Assembly: GCF_910592395.1 (NCBI RefSeq) | Contig: NC_088313.1 | Span: 310,501-374,500, forward strand | Length of the DNA: 64,000 nt | Direction: 5' to 3' | From: Lineus longissimus | Taxonomy: Eukaryota > Nemertea > Pilidiophora > Heteronemertea > Lineidae | Shown here: one piece after another, positions 14,501 through 27,260 of the stretch | How the letters are laid out: every line of letters starts with the position of its first letter | Numbering within the stretch: the first letter of the stretch is position 1 | The notes under the pieces: generated by a model | What the model saw: the letters and a program-made list of their open reading frames with translations, nothing else | Told to the model about the DNA's origin: nothing | Databases searched by the model: none | Position numbers and translations under genes: made by a program

Positions 14501-16014
14501 GTAAGAGAGTGATCACCTAAAATACGACAGCCTATGTCCTAAAATCTTCAGTTATTTTGCGAGATTGGCAGAGGGCAGACAGGACTCTCCACTCTTGAAA
14601 CATTTCAAAACAAAATCTTCAACTATTAGAAAGGGGCAGCAAAATAGCATCAGTGCAGGTGGAGGTGACTTCAACCTTACTTCATGTTCAGATTAGAAAG
14701 AGACCACCATTTTAAATCACGGTTCCTCTATGTTGACGGATGGAGGTAGGGACAGACGCCATTCTGAATAGTTATTTTACCAGCTCTACTGACTTTCGTC
14801 AGCTGAGCTAAGACATTGTGGCCTTACTTAAGATTGTTCTTTGTTTTGATTTTAGTTGGACCAGGAACAAAGCACCCAATCTTTTCTCTTTATGTGCAAG
14901 GTATCATCATTACCAAAAGGTGCCATCTTACAGGAAATATTTACTTCCTCAGTAACTCTACCTATATCTCAGCTGGCAAGGCCCCCATCATAGTGGTGAT
15001 TTGCTTCCACCTGCTTTGGGCAGATGGGCGTTGAATCATTCAGAATCCCTCTTCTTGGCTACCTATTTCGTCTTGAGAACTCATTTACTACTCACCTTTG
15101 TTGGCCTTGGTATCGAGTCAAGTCTTAAAGGGGGACTATAGGCAGGAGTTAATAGTTCAAAAAGTTGACTTAGATGATAGGCATACAAAGTTAGAAGCAT
15201 GGGTAGTTTTTGATTCAGCAATGATAAATCGCTCATACATGCTTGAATAGTTCCAGCGTTCTGTGAGAACAGAGACGTCTCGTGGCAAATTCATGTAACC
15301 TAACCTGACCTACATGGTTCCTGCCTCTAGTCACCTTTAACAGACCCTCAAACCAGGTTCAGAAAAGTCACCTATGTCAGGGACTATTTTACTTATTCAT
15401 AAGAAATTCCATTAAATCTTCTGCTGATCAATGTCACAAAAGTTTCGAAAGATGTACAAGAATATAATGAAAATGAAACATTGACCAATAGTCAAGGAGT
15501 GGGCAAACACCTCCAGAAATAAACGGCCAATAAAATAAACTAAACTCAAATCAAATTGAAGATTTAGAAACATCAGACCTAATCCCCGGTCTCTAACAAT
15601 TTGTATAACCCAAACTTGTGATATCTTTCTTGTAAAGATCCGATCACTACTATATTGAAGCAGTCCATTAAGGAGGATCTTATCCGTGCCGCGGCATCAA
15701 AATTCTATCTAAATGCAGAAATGATTGATTTCAAGTGAAGGAAAAAGTATTATAACCGACAGATAGGACTTGAACTGAAGGATATTTATTGCGGGATCGT
15801 CCTTATTAGCATGATGGTGGACTATCTCATGAATTTTTACAAGAGGTTGTGTTCGGGCAGATCAATGTGCCTTCGAAGACTTGTTACAATCGAGGTGTTT
15901 CAGAGTGTTGTCTGAAAACAGGACTAGATGAGCTGTAGTCAGATTTACTCCAACCTGAGCTAAAACTCCTAAGGTTTTTTTCAAAGACGTCTCCCTGTAA
16001 ATTAAGATATCATG
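8578..16014. other. Non-coding stretch, no gene recognised
   Basis: Frames here are at most 88 codons and resemble nothing known. Three TAGGCCTA palindromes lie at 11660, 14370 and 14407. A G-run/C-run inverted repeat at 9783-9822 is listed separately. Around 8278-8335 there are several ATTGATT / TAATCATT motifs, too few to call an enhancer. Nothing else stands out. Confidence 0.55.
9781..9824. repeat. Inverted repeat with G7 and C8 arms
   Basis: AAGGGGGGG at 9781-9789 faces CCCCCCCCTT at 9815-9824 across about 25 bases that hold CCCC and GGGC tracts. A hairpin of about nine base pairs could form. It is followed by an A/T-rich stretch with TTAAG-type motifs (9836-9880). It may be the end of an old mobile element or a simple slippage product; no matching distant arm was found by eye. 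Confidence 0.5.
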
Positions 16015-16600
16015 AGGAAAGCATGGCAAGGAAAGAATGCCAATGGTGAAACATAGCAACGAATGACAAGGAATGACATTTGTTGTATGTTAATGAATAA
16101 ACCCTGAAGCTGGTTTTATCCGATGTTGGGTGCAGTGTCCCTTCATTTACAAAGAATAACAAGACAAGCATTGTAAAGTATGACAAGGAAAGCATGGTAA
16201 GGCATGACAAGCGAAGCATTGTAAAGCATGGAGAGCATGGTAAGGCATGACAAGGAAAGCATTGTAAAGTATGACAAGGAAAGCATGGTAAGGCATGACA
16301 AGGAAAGCATTGTAAAGTATGACAAGGAAAGCATGGTAAGGCATGACAAGGAAAGCATTGTAAAGTATGACAAGGAAAGGATGGTAAGGCATGACAAGGA
16401 AAGAATTGTAAAGCATGGCTTGGAAAGCATGGTAAGACATGACAAGGGAATAACTTTGGCAACGAATTTAATGACAGGGAAATCTTGTTAAGGATTAATG
16501 GATGGCAAACAATGACAGAAACATTGACAAAATGACAAGTTACTTCCTGAAAGAATAGAGATGGACACATTTAAAACTTTACGGCAAAGAATGACACAAC
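16015..16600 (+). repeat. 24-bp minisatellite with 48-bp alternating higher-order unit
   Basis: The core (16163-16447) holds twelve units, ten of 24 bp and two shortened to 19 bp. Each begins near GACAAGGAAAGCA. Two unit types alternate without exception: type A ends TTGTAAAGTAT or a close variant, and type B ends TGGTAAGGCAT or a close variant, so the real period is 48 bp. Decayed unit-like pieces (GAATGACAAGG, AAGCATGGCAAGG) lie in both flanks, from about 16015 to 16160 and 16450 to 16600. Because 24 is a multiple of three and the unit lacks stops in several frames, long frames appear on both strands: an 87-codon plus frame repeating MVRHDKES, and minus frames of 186, 100 and 97 codons repeating FPCH, MLSLS and HAFLV. 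These are not taken as genes: no flanking coding signal and no single preferred frame. Confidence 0.9.
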
Positions 16601-19556
16601 GAAACACACGTCGAGTTTGATAACTTTTTCTTGTGAAAACTTCGATGACTACGTACCACTGCTTAATCGTGGCAGCAAAAGGCCTATTTTATGCAAAGGT
16701 ACTTCTCTTTAAAATATATTCATTGCAAAAACATTGCACCTTTACAGCTAATTTTAAGTTTAGTTTAACAAAATCGGTTGATGTACACAGCCAAGAAGCT
16801 GCCTGATGAACGTAATTAGAGTTGAGACATAGAGATGAGACTAAAGGTTCAAAATGAAGTCACTCACCAATTGCAGCTTCCCGCTGCACACTTCCAACGT
16901 TCCCCAAAGAATAACAAGCCCTTTCACATTTAAAAGTTGTCGAAATCTGGAAAAGTAAAGAGCATATCATTGGACTCAATTTAGATCATAGCGTTTAGGG
17001 TTTTTATTATTTTTGCATGCAATCATACACAATTTGGCAAAAAAGACTGATAGGTTTGATGTGTCTTAAATGCAAGGGAGTCTGACATTGTTCAAGGTCA
17101 TTTGTCATACTATTTTTATGAAATGGACCCACAGCATCCAATCAATCAAGATTTTTTCTGCTCCAATCTTGTGTTTTCATGAACAGGCCACTTTTTAAAA
17201 GTTACCTGGACTGCTTAGCAGAGTGGAATTCCTTTGAGAGCCTCGTGAAAAAAGATGTCAGGAACTCAAAAACTAGTTACAAGTTTTCTAACAAAAAGGT
17301 AAACCAAATGACGCGTGCAGAAAAACATCTGTTTCGCTACTGGTCTGTAACGTAAAATCCATGCCAACTTCAAAATCTTTTAAAAAGTAAATTTCTTATC
17401 ATGTCTAGCTAGCTTCATGGGGCTCTGGGACTAATGAATGGAACAAAATTAACAACAAGCTCAATTTGACTAAATTTGCTGTACTTCGCTACATATGTTT
17501 ATATACATATTCTAGTTTGCTTAGCATGATATGAATATCTTTATTGCAAAAATTAACAAATCCATGCAATTCTTTATTTCATGTTGACCACTCAGTCAAG
17601 ATGCACACATGTTGGTGCACTGAACAGAATGTTGAGGTTATTATGACACAGACTCAAAAGTGTATTTTATTTGCTCCCCATGGGTTGGAAATACCTTCGT
17701 GATTGATAATCACGAGTGTAGTGAACGATTGGATCGTAGCGTTATCGATAGCCCAGAATCCACGTGAGCGTGCGTTGATCTCCTTATAGTAGGTGTGCGG
17801 AAACTTTGCCAAGAGAATTTCTTGGAATAAGTTGTGTACTGATAGGGATAACATACTGGCCCCAACTTGGCTAGGTTTCTATAACAGTTTCAAAAATATT
17901 TTTACTAGTTTTGGTACCAATGAAAAAACTGTAGCCAGTTAACCAACCGGAACAGTCAACAAACATGTTTTTCCACCAATTTTATGCCGATTAGATTTTC
18001 GTGGCAAAAGCTGCACTTCTAACTTGCTCATTTGCAAGTTCTGGCCCACATATTTGTCCAGCCACATCGCTCTGACGCACCGTGGTGGTTTTTGAGCATA
18101 TGGTCACACGAATGATGGGGTGTTTGCAACAACCCTGGATACCACCCCACGTCATTTAAACCCGATTTGGCAGGTGAATAAATGTTTTTCTGAAACTTCT
18201 GCATAATTTCCCAAATTTTGTTATGTCGGTCCCATGAGTCGTCGTGTTACCGGGTTCCACTGTAATTGGATTACTAGTATCCAAGGAAGTCCTTGTTTTC
18301 TAAATTCTTGACAGGTCATTTGCACAATATTGATCAATCGCCTTGCCAAACCATCACACTACTCATAATGCAATTCAACACACCATTATACGGTTCGATA
18401 CCTTTTGGGTTAACAACTTTTTTCTTTTCTCTGATCAAGATTGTCAATTGTGCATGGACATGATGGACAGGCCCTGATTTCCCAATTCATTCCTGGCTGT
18501 GACTGTGTGCGTTACCAAAGTTCTGATGAACAATGCTCCTTGAAACCTTTTCCTGGAATTCCAATTAGGCCCCAGCAAATCTGACTGATTACCAAATTGA
18601 AATATTCTCATTTGATTGTCATATCTCGCGCCAGAGGATTCCTCACCCCAACCTCCCATTACCGAGATCATCTGATACGGCAAATTTACGATAACTCAAT
18701 TGAGAAAAGATTCCAGCAAATGGGTGATAAATAAACTAGACGGCCCCGGGTGACCTATCATATTGAAATTTTACGATATCATCGCAAATTAACCTCGCAA
18801 AATCAATGTTGATTACATCAGATGGCTGCAATTGGTAAAACCAATATTTCTATGAATTTCGACTTTCCAGTGTCGCCATTTCAGCAATCGTCCATGCGGC
18901 AGGCTTGCATTAATATCGACTACACATTCAGACTTATTTCAGTTCATGCAAAGCATGTAGTATTTCAGCTGAAATAGTGAAAATCTGAAATCTCATAAGC
19001 TCACCCATGTGAGCTAAAACGGCAAAGCATAAAAATAAATGCACTTTTACCAGTGTGAAGATCAATCAATGAAATTGTTGGCCGTTATGAATTTTGCGCT
19101 AAAGTTATCAAGTTTGAGAGGAAGGGCAGTGCTTATGTACACCACTTATCTGAAAGCAAACACAAGGATCATCCTGTCCTGTGGTGTACTATGATATGGA
19201 ACACAGGAACAATAGCATGCATTAGGCTATCTCTCCTAGATCTATCTTTTGACATTTGGCTATTTGAGGTTGTCTGGTTTCACCCCAACTTGACAGAACT
19301 TATCGTTTGTACTGGTGTTCAGACAGTACATCAAGGTGAAGACAACTTGGCAATCATACTTGGTACAGTATGTGATTTTGCCATTATTATAGGGGACAGG
19401 AGATATTTGACTGCTCAGCAAACTGCTGTAGTTTCTAAGTGCGCAAATATGATATCTGTCATATAATGTCTGTCCAAAAACACCCCATTAATCGAGGCAC
19501 TGCAACATTCAATAAATTGAAGTAAAATTACAATAATTAGTGATTTTATCATTTTG
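16601..19556. other. Non-coding stretch, no gene recognised
   Basis: Frames are at most 91 codons and show no domain. A short perfect inverted repeat lies at 18021-18040 (AACTTGC, six-base loop, GCAAGTT). Intergenic or intronic DNA is the best description. Confidence 0.55.
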
Positions 19557-19724
19557 CGAATGATACTGGCACACTGTGTCTTAGATAGTGAATATGATGG
19601 TCAAATAACTTAGACAGGATTTATGATTATATAAATTTAAACGAATGATACAGGCACACTGTGTCTCAGATGGTGAGTATGATGGTCAAATAACTTATAC
19701 CAGATTTATGATTATGAATTTAAA
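19557..19724. repeat. Tandem duplication, two copies of about 85 bp
   Basis: Copy one starts at 19557 and copy two at 19642, both opening with CGAATGATAC. They share GGCACACTGTGTCT, TATGATGGTCAAATAACTTA and GATTTATGATTAT in the same order with a few substitutions and small indels. The high identity suggests a fairly recent duplication. No function is visible. Confidence 0.9.
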
Positions 19725-20940
19725 ATATGCTTTCAGGATTTTTTGAAGACTTTTCCAGAATTGAACTTGAATTGAATTTGAATATGTGCATGTCTTGACC
19801 TGCTAAGTTCATCCCCGGCCGCATCCACTGCAAGTTGTGATTGGTTCTGCCTCAACCAACCTCTTAATATGAAATCTACAGGACAGGTTGAGGTGCGACA
19901 GACTCTTCTCTGGGGACAATGCAACCATTTTTACACATCCTTCCCCTCATCCCTCTGATGTAGTGGTGGTGTAAGGGATTCAGGGAGTTATTTATAGACC
20001 AGAATCTGGGGATTGCAGAAGAATGGGTTCCTGTACTGGGCACACCGACTAAGTACCATTGAACCAATTAACCCTCTCTTAGCTGGGATAAGCTTGATCC
20101 CAAATTAATCTGTCTGAAATCTTTAGAGTGCTTCCTTGGTACCAAAGAGTTGCATAGTCTGCCTTGTACTCTGCTCTGACCCTTAGGACCATACAGCTAA
20201 TCTGTAAAACAGCTAACCTTAACCTTATATATATACTTACTTGCAGTAAAAGTTGGAACACAAGAACATTTCAAAGTCCTGTGAGGGCCAAGAGGAGTAA
20301 ATACGAAGTGGGACAAGTCAATGCAAAAGGTGCACTCACTGCCATGGCATGAACTCTTTCAACTTGAAAGATTTCTTGAGAACGACTGGATTGACACCAA
20401 TAATTGGGTGCATCATATTTGGTTTTACTTTCAGGCCTGTCATAAATCAGAAATAGGATTTTAAACCAAAAGTTAATAAATGGCAATAACAATGGTTAAT
20501 CAAACATGGTTCTGAAATTAACCCGTGAACGTTACATGTATAAAGGTCACTGTGTACAATAAGGGTGCAAGAAGTGTACCTAGTACCTACCGTTATAAAT
20601 TTTAAAAGGGGCAAATCAGTAACACCAAGAATTAATTCTTCAATTCTTGGTAAACTGCTAACATGAATCATTATCATTCTGTGAATTCCAGGTCTGGATT
20701 AAATGAACAATTCTTCAACTTTTTGGCAAAATACAGTGACAAAATGATCAACTGGTGAATGCCCTGTTGGAGATGAAAGTCTGAAAAACAAAGATGTCAC
20801 TTCCAAGGGCGTGGCTACACGGTCCGACAGGTTTTGTATTTTTTTAGGTAAAGAGAAAATGACAGGATGAGGATGGGGACAAATTGGGGATGGGTAGGGT
20901 ATGAATTGAATATGGAAATCAACCTCCAGCAAGTCATGAG
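19725..20940. other. Non-coding stretch, no gene recognised
   Basis: Only short overlapping frames occur (85 codons or fewer). No repeat or regulatory cluster was recognised. Confidence 0.5.
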
Positions 20941-20942
20941 GG

Positions 20943-21020
20943 CCCCCCCCCCCCACAACCTAAAACCCAAATCCCTCCCTGGCCCCAGCCAGCCCCCCCC
21001 CCCCCCCCCCCCCCCCCCCC
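20943..21020. repeat. Poly-C tracts: C12 and C28
   Basis: A run of 12 C (20943-20954) is followed by a C-rich linker and then an unbroken run of 28 C (20993-21020). The minus strand therefore carries G-runs able to form quadruplexes. Frames through this stretch give poly-proline or poly-glycine and are not credible proteins. Length of such runs is often uncertain in assemblies. Confidence 0.9.
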
Positions 21021-21794
21021 GCTTCACAAAGAAATCACACTCCGTCACAGGGTAAAAAATTTAGATATTATATTATAGGCCTACACTGTGAACAAAGTCT
21101 TACCTTTTCCCTTGTTCTATTTTTCTCAGCAAACTACACTGCTATAAAAGGCACAAATATTGAAATAAAACGGACAACTGTCAACAAAAGTGTCATCACT
21201 GCGCAGTGCACTGATATTGCCCCAGGTCATTTCACCTCAGGTTTACCTATATAACCCCTATCTATTACACAACAATACACTTGGCAACCTCGCCAGTTTG
21301 ACCTGACACCAGTTCATCCATGCCACAACCACACTGACACGTGCATTTTACATTACAATCAAGAAATCGGCATCTAACTTTCCAACAGTGATAACTGTTG
21401 TAAACGGACGAAAACCTACCTAACAACACTATTATCATAAAGCTATAATAATTGCCTATAGTTTTAAATCGGTTGTGAAACTTTATTCGGTATAAATCCA
21501 GTAAAAAACGTCAGTTAGAAGACAGTCCGATATTCTCCTCTCAATCTCACAAGATCGTCGCTGTTGATTATGCCAGCCGACCACGTGATCAGCAGAATCA
21601 ACGTTACGCGCGGCAATGACGTCACTGGAGGCAAAGGAGGAGTGTAGGGGCGGGGCTCTGTAACTGCAGTTCACTACCATAAGGTTTCTTACCATGATAT
21701 GGCACTAAGACCACTTGAAGACCACTTGGAAGGAGCTGGAAAAAAGGCATGGCAAATTCTGATAACCCATTTGCAGGCAGAAACCAGTGAGGCT
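21021..21794. other. Non-coding stretch between the poly-C and poly-G runs
   Basis: No gene is recognised. One TAGGCCTA palindrome lies at 21076-21083. The segment is bounded by a C28 run on one side and a G13 run on the other, in opposite orientation. Confidence 0.5.
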
Positions 21795-21807
21795 GGGGGG
21801 GGGGGGG
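21795..21807. repeat. Poly-G tract, G13
   Basis: Thirteen consecutive G, followed directly by the palindrome TAGGCCTA at 21808-21815. Confidence 0.9.
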
Positions 21808-21879
21808 TAGGCCTACTAGGGCGGCTAAGATAAAGAATATCCCAATAAAAACAGACTTTCTCTGACTATCATTGACTGC

Positions 21880-21975
21880 TTTGTTTCGCCTCGTCCCGTC
21901 GCCATCAGAAAAGAACACTCCGGACGCAGTGGACCAGCCTTGTCCCTCCCGTCGCCATGAGAAGAAATGAACAGG
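21880..21975. repeat. Short tandem duplication, period about 53 bp
   Basis: The motif TCCCGTCGCCATSAGAARA occurs at about 21894 and again at about 21947, and each copy is preceded by a related C/T-rich stretch. Two diverged copies are visible. Confidence 0.65.
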
Positions 21976-22329
21976 ATAACAAAATGGACTGCCCCAGGAG
22001 TCTTAGTAACCTCTCAGCACTGGATGCCTAGTCTTTCTAGGTAATACAATGAAACATAAAAGATGGGAAAGGCCAATCGAGTGCAGACCATTTCAAACGC
22101 TCATTTCAACTTGACTTTATCCTAAAAATTATATCACACGCATTCTATTGATATTTAATCGAAAGAAAATCGGTAAGTGACAATATTCGAGACGACAATT
22201 TTATATGTAATACACGCGCTTTGTGGAAAAACAAACCCTGACCGATGACATGTCACGCTGTCCTTTGATTTTCGATTTCATCCAGTCATAAAGTCAAGCG
22301 GGTATAGGGGTCTCCAATTCAAAGCGTCA

Positions 22330-22430
22330 AATGATATCAAATGTATTGTTCATTGATTAATCATTACTAATTATCGGAGTAATTATTGGAAGACATTGTA
22401 ATTTTCTATTGACTGAATATAATTAGATTT
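22330..22430. promoter_or_regulatory. Dense TAAT (homeodomain-type) motif cluster
   Basis: Within 100 bases there are two TAATTA sites (22368-22373 and 22380-22385), the palindrome TGATTAATCA (22354-22363), TAATTAG (22420-22426) and further ATTA cores. Homeodomain proteins bind TAAT cores, and paired or POU/PBX types bind palindromic forms. Such clustering in otherwise plain non-coding DNA is compatible with an enhancer, but A+T-rich DNA produces these words often. Conservation in a related species would decide it. Confidence 0.3.
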
Positions 22431-25400
22431 TCCTGGTTGTGACCAAAGACCACGTACTTTTGGGCATTGATTCTGTATAAAGCAACCATTAGTAATTCTA
22501 AGAAATCCATGCCGAAAGTGAAACTGTTGCGAACTGCATTATCATTACAGTCGAGGTCGTAAGTAACATTACTGCCCGGTCTATCTGCACGTGCTTCTTC
22601 TGACCAGTATGACTATCGGCCTTTCTCGAGCCCGTTGGCTTCCGCTTGACAATCTCACTGGGGTATGTCTTCCCTGGTTAATTCAAAAGTTAAGCATTTC
22701 AATGACTGCCCCAGCCATTCAAATTGCCACCACCCGGGGCAAGCAAATGAAACCCTGGAGGCCAAGATTTCATCGTCATCGAAGCGAACCTGCACCCTCT
22801 AAAATCACAACACCGGAACTGGACTTATGGAAGCTGAATGAGCAAAGCTAATAAACTGACATTGAATAGAATTTATGTCATAATCCATATTGTAATCGTC
22901 AAATTTTATTGTTAAACTATTTCCTTATGATGCTGTGTGCCTTTAATCCTCAGTGCGCTTCCGACCCCCGGGGCCAAGGGCGCAGATCCCCATCTTAACG
23001 GATGACATCCCCGTACCCTTTGGTCAAATATCAAACATTGAGAAGCGAAGAAACAACAGTCATTTGAATTTTCACGTTGCGTCAGCGCAAACATCCTGTC
23101 GTTGCGCGTCTCTTTTGCTGCCCGTCCTTGGGGAGTTGGTCCTGTCTCAATGGGACTGACACCATCTTTATTTGGCACCTGTTGCACTGAGCTAAGTGGT
23201 TACCAATCGGTCAACCTGATAGTCAGTGGTCTTGATTGCCCGGACCAACGGGGGTTGGTGCTAGGATCTTCAACGTGGTGCAAAATATTACAGGCGTATT
23301 GTGAAGACAATGTCACAATCAGTGGACAATTTCAACCAAAACATTTAAAACAGGAATAAGTTTATTCGTGAGGGTAACCTTGACAACATCAGATTATGGC
23401 CTTTGTATATTAGAGAGTTTGAGATCCACAGCTTCGGATAGGCCTATATACCAGCATGTATAGGCCTACTAATGCATACGTTTGTGACAGTACTAGTATC
23501 CGTCCGAATAGTCTCTTAATCTCAATATCAACATCGTCGCCCTGTGGACTGTTGTTGACCACCCTGGTAAGTATCCTCCCAAGCGGTGCACATGCATCCC
23601 GTCGGTTTCCGATTAACCCTATAACCCTGAAGAGTACTCGAAAGACAGGAAACAGAATGTAAGTGCTAATCATTCACCCCTTATTCCCTGGTATCGGAAC
23701 GCCAAGGACACGAAAAATGAATATCTTCGACCGTGAATCTTCCTTGAATATGTGACATCATATGAGAAGATGCACACAACCAAACCATATTCCATTTCCG
23801 CAGCAACAATACGAATCGATAGATGGAATCAAACGCTATATCATTTTGAATGAGGAGAAGGCATCGATGTTCGATCCAAGAAGAGGATTCCGCATCCTGG
23901 AAACTGACCTCATGTTCTGGGAAAGATGCTGGCATTTGTCTGTAGGAGGTCGCCATCGAAGATATTCATGGCTATACTTAAAATCAATCACATTGTAATC
24001 GATGACCACGACAATGGGTGACTTAACCTCTCAATCGACTGCAGAGAAGCTTGTTCGTTTTCCTGGAGCATGCCAGTCTGCTGTCAACCGCTCTACGCTT
24101 GCCCATCTCAGACCTGAGTGAAGCTAACGAGTTGATATTTGATGTCAACTCCATTCACTCTAAGTAATGTTGGTTTTCTTACTAAGTATTGGGGTTTAGG
24201 TAAAACGACGTATGGTTTGACACCAAATTACATTGAAGTAGATATGATATGACGTTCTACCAAACCCCATGTCAAAAATGAGTGGGTCATTAGTTCAACT
24301 CTAGATTACCTTTTATATATACGAACGTGAAAATAACGCTGATTCACTGGGCTGGGTCCAGAGCTGTCCAATTGGCGTCGGAGGCAATCACCAGCGCGTT
24401 ATCTCTGCTGTACTATGAATGTTATAAAAATGTTGCCAGTGTAAACATGACTTTATACACTGGAAGATGGCAACACTGCCGCCACTTTGATGGGAAAATT
24501 TCAGTTTTTGTAATTTTGCACAAATTCGTTTATCTGTAATTGCGATCAGGCATTTGCCACTATAACAGATGATACTTGGTATCAAACTATAATCTAATTG
24601 GTCAAGTGATTGGCATATCGCATTTGATTGGCATTTAGATGTCGTTTATCTCACTTTTTGTCTTTCTGCTGTCTTGCATTATTGATTTCGGGAATCAGTT
24701 GGAGTGTTTCTTCGAGCTAGGAGACAGGCGACAGGGCAAGCATTGAACAACAGGCAGGTTTAACGTATACCTTGGGTCAGGAATTGGCGGAGGCGCAATG
24801 ACGGCATCCTGAGATCAGGCTTTTTTGACTCCTATGTCGTGGTTGAAATATCGAGAGGCGGAGTATATTGAAAACAACTGGTGCCAGAATGGGACTTAGG
24901 ACGAATGGAACAGGTACCTTGCGCACCGGAAGTTGACATTTCCCCCAGGGTATCCCCCAGAGGGCATGAGGCTATACTCCTTACCCATCAGCAGCAGTAG
25001 AATCGGATCTGTACGCTTAACCCCCTGGGCGAGGCGCCCAGAGCCAAGATTGGGTGCCAATGACGTGGCTTAAACAGTCATATAATTGCCCATCATTTGC
25101 GAAGAAAATATGCAGCGATTTCACCGAAAGGCACATCCGTTTCCAAAACGACGAAATCGCCATTGCAAATCATTGATAATTTGGGTTTGAAATCTCATAT
25201 TGCCTTGGCTACCCATTCTGTCTTTAGTCCCAGGCACCTCAATGTGAATGAAAGAGGTGTCAAAGAACAAAAAGGACAATACGTTCCCAACGCTTTCTAG
25301 AACCTAATATTTTTATGGGTCAGTGTCAAGAAGCCCACGAAAGCTATCGAGTGAATAGTTGTGGCTTTTCTTGTATAACGAGAGAACTTGAGAACTGCTC

Positions 25401-26394
25401 ATTTCCGTCGAAACCACTTTTATTTGTGAAAAGGAAAGCATCTTCTTTCTTACTTCGGCGGTTGTTCTTTGAGCCGAATCTATAGATAAACCCAAGCTGA
25501 CCGTCTGAAGCAGTCAACCTATCTAATATTCTCGCGGATTTTCATCGATATCACCCTCCTTGAAGCAAAAAGAGAGCCCTGAAAGGCTTTGAACTTCCTT
25601 TATTTGAAAATCAGTTATTTCAGATTACACCTCCCCTGTTTTTCATAAGAGGTACATGTAATGATAAGTTTGAAAACAATTATGAAAGACGCCATTAAAG
25701 AGAATGACCGAATTTGAAATATGACTCCCACTTCCTTAGTTACCAAGGTTAAGGTTCCCAAGACTGAAAAGAAGAGGTTTGAGTCTTTTCTCTCCCGTGG
25801 AATTGGTAAATCGTGCTTTTGGTTAAAGAATAAACAGGAAGGAGCAGAGAGGGACGTAAAGTGTGAAAAGGTAAGGAGTTTGTGGGAGGCTGAAAGCTTT
25901 TACAGGAAGACGTTTTGCGACAGACGGGATCTAGTTACCCTTTAGTGTTATGACAGAAGATTGACCAGTGTGTCACTTAAGGCGTCATTATTGAAGTCAT
26001 TATAGCTGTTGTAATGAATTTATTGTCAAGCTTAATGAATGGCATGATTTGAGAAGGCGAGTGTCCTCGATTTGTTTTGTTGTGCTCGACGTGAAGTAAA
26101 TTGGAAGAGAGATCGCCATCTCATATTATAGGTTAAGTAAGATTTGTTCATTTTATGTTTCTGTCACCTGCGAACGGATTCTGAACTCCCTGCGACCTGG
26201 TGATAGAGAAAGGGGAAGAGGAAGTGGAAGGGTTTGATAATATTCAGGTTTTGGAGAAGTCAGATATTCTTTGTGTAAGCTGATGTGCGGTTACAATATA
26301 TTTCGAGTCAACGGATCCAGCATCTGTCTTGATTTGTGTTTCTTTTGAGGAATTAGATAAAAAGGTCTCGTGATTCCGCAAGGGAATGAAAAGT
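22431..26394. other. Non-coding stretch, no gene recognised
   Basis: Frames are at most 91 codons, and minus frames mirror plus frames around 22.9-23.9 kb without any domain. Two TAGGCCTA palindromes lie 22 bp apart at 23439 and 23461. A small hairpin (CTGGGC, loop of five, GCCCAG) lies at 25025-25041. From about 25.7 kb the plus strand becomes purine-rich. Confidence 0.5.
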
Positions 26395-27260
26395 ACCCAG
26401 GGAATCAGGTATCAAAAGATGAAAAGGGTCGTACGATTCAATGGTACTAAGGGACCAAAGAAGGGTCCGAATTATAAAGGGGCCTAAAGAGTTGAATGAG
26501 AGATAAGAGAGATGTTATGAGGAATCATGTGAATGAAAAAGGGCCCCAATTGTAAGATAGTTGACTTGAACAACAGGTGTCCTGGCAGATATTATGTATC
26601 AATGGATTGTCCATCTGCCCTGGTCGAGTTCCTTTGGGGTGGGATGAGGGTCTCATTGATAAAAAGGGTACCAGGATTGATCCGAGATTATGAAAAGGGT
26701 TCACAGGAATGACATACAAAGGGTCCAAGAGATATGATAGGAAGTTATGAAAGGGGCAATTAGCAAGATCAAAGGTTATGAAAAGGTTCATAAAAAGGGT
26801 CGAAGAATGGGTAATGCATAACGGAACACGACAAAGGGAGGACAGGAAATGAAGAAAGGGACCAAGGATCAGAAAGGAGGGCCCGAGGAAGAGGTAAGGA
26901 ACGGGAGGCAAATTATGAAAGGGACGGTAAAGGATACAGGATACGTGATAAGGTATCATAGAAAGGGTCTAAATGATGCTGGATGATGAAAGGGATCATA
27001 AGACATGACATGGTGAAGCATGATTTATATAATGAAGATGCAAATCATGTTATCTGGAGTTCTGTAAAGGACCCTGAGAGGAAGTTGACAGGTAAAGGGT
27101 TCGAAAGAATGGGACATGCGGCAATAAAAAGGGTCCAAAGAAATCGTATTCAAGAGAGTTGGCCGTGCTAAAAATTTGATATGATTTTGCCCTCGAAGAT
27201 GATGATTTAGTTCCGCTTGACTGCCAATTGTGAAAAGAAGGGTCCTCCAGATAATAGAAG
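26395..27260 (+). repeat. Decayed purine-rich array of ATGAAAAGGGTCC-like units
   Basis: The plus strand repeats variants of TTATGAAAAGGGTCCAAG every 20 to 60 bases; AAGGGTC itself occurs near 26424, 26461, 26719, 26795, 26963, 27129 and 27238. The spacing is irregular and the units are diverged, so this is an old array. On the minus strand the same unit reads as PFHN, which recurs three times in a 144-codon frame (26525-26959). That frame is therefore explained by the repeat and not by a gene. The strand asymmetry (G+A on plus) extends over most of 25.7-27.3 kb. Confidence 0.65.

Noticed and set aside
16010-16570. 186-codon minus-strand frame, longest in the window
   Set aside because: It is made of the 24-bp minisatellite; the other two minus frames are open too, and there is no sign of coding constraint.
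26525-26959. 144-codon minus-strand frame
   Set aside because: Its PFHN repeats come from the decayed AAGGGTC array; hydrophobicity follows from the pyrimidine-rich strand.
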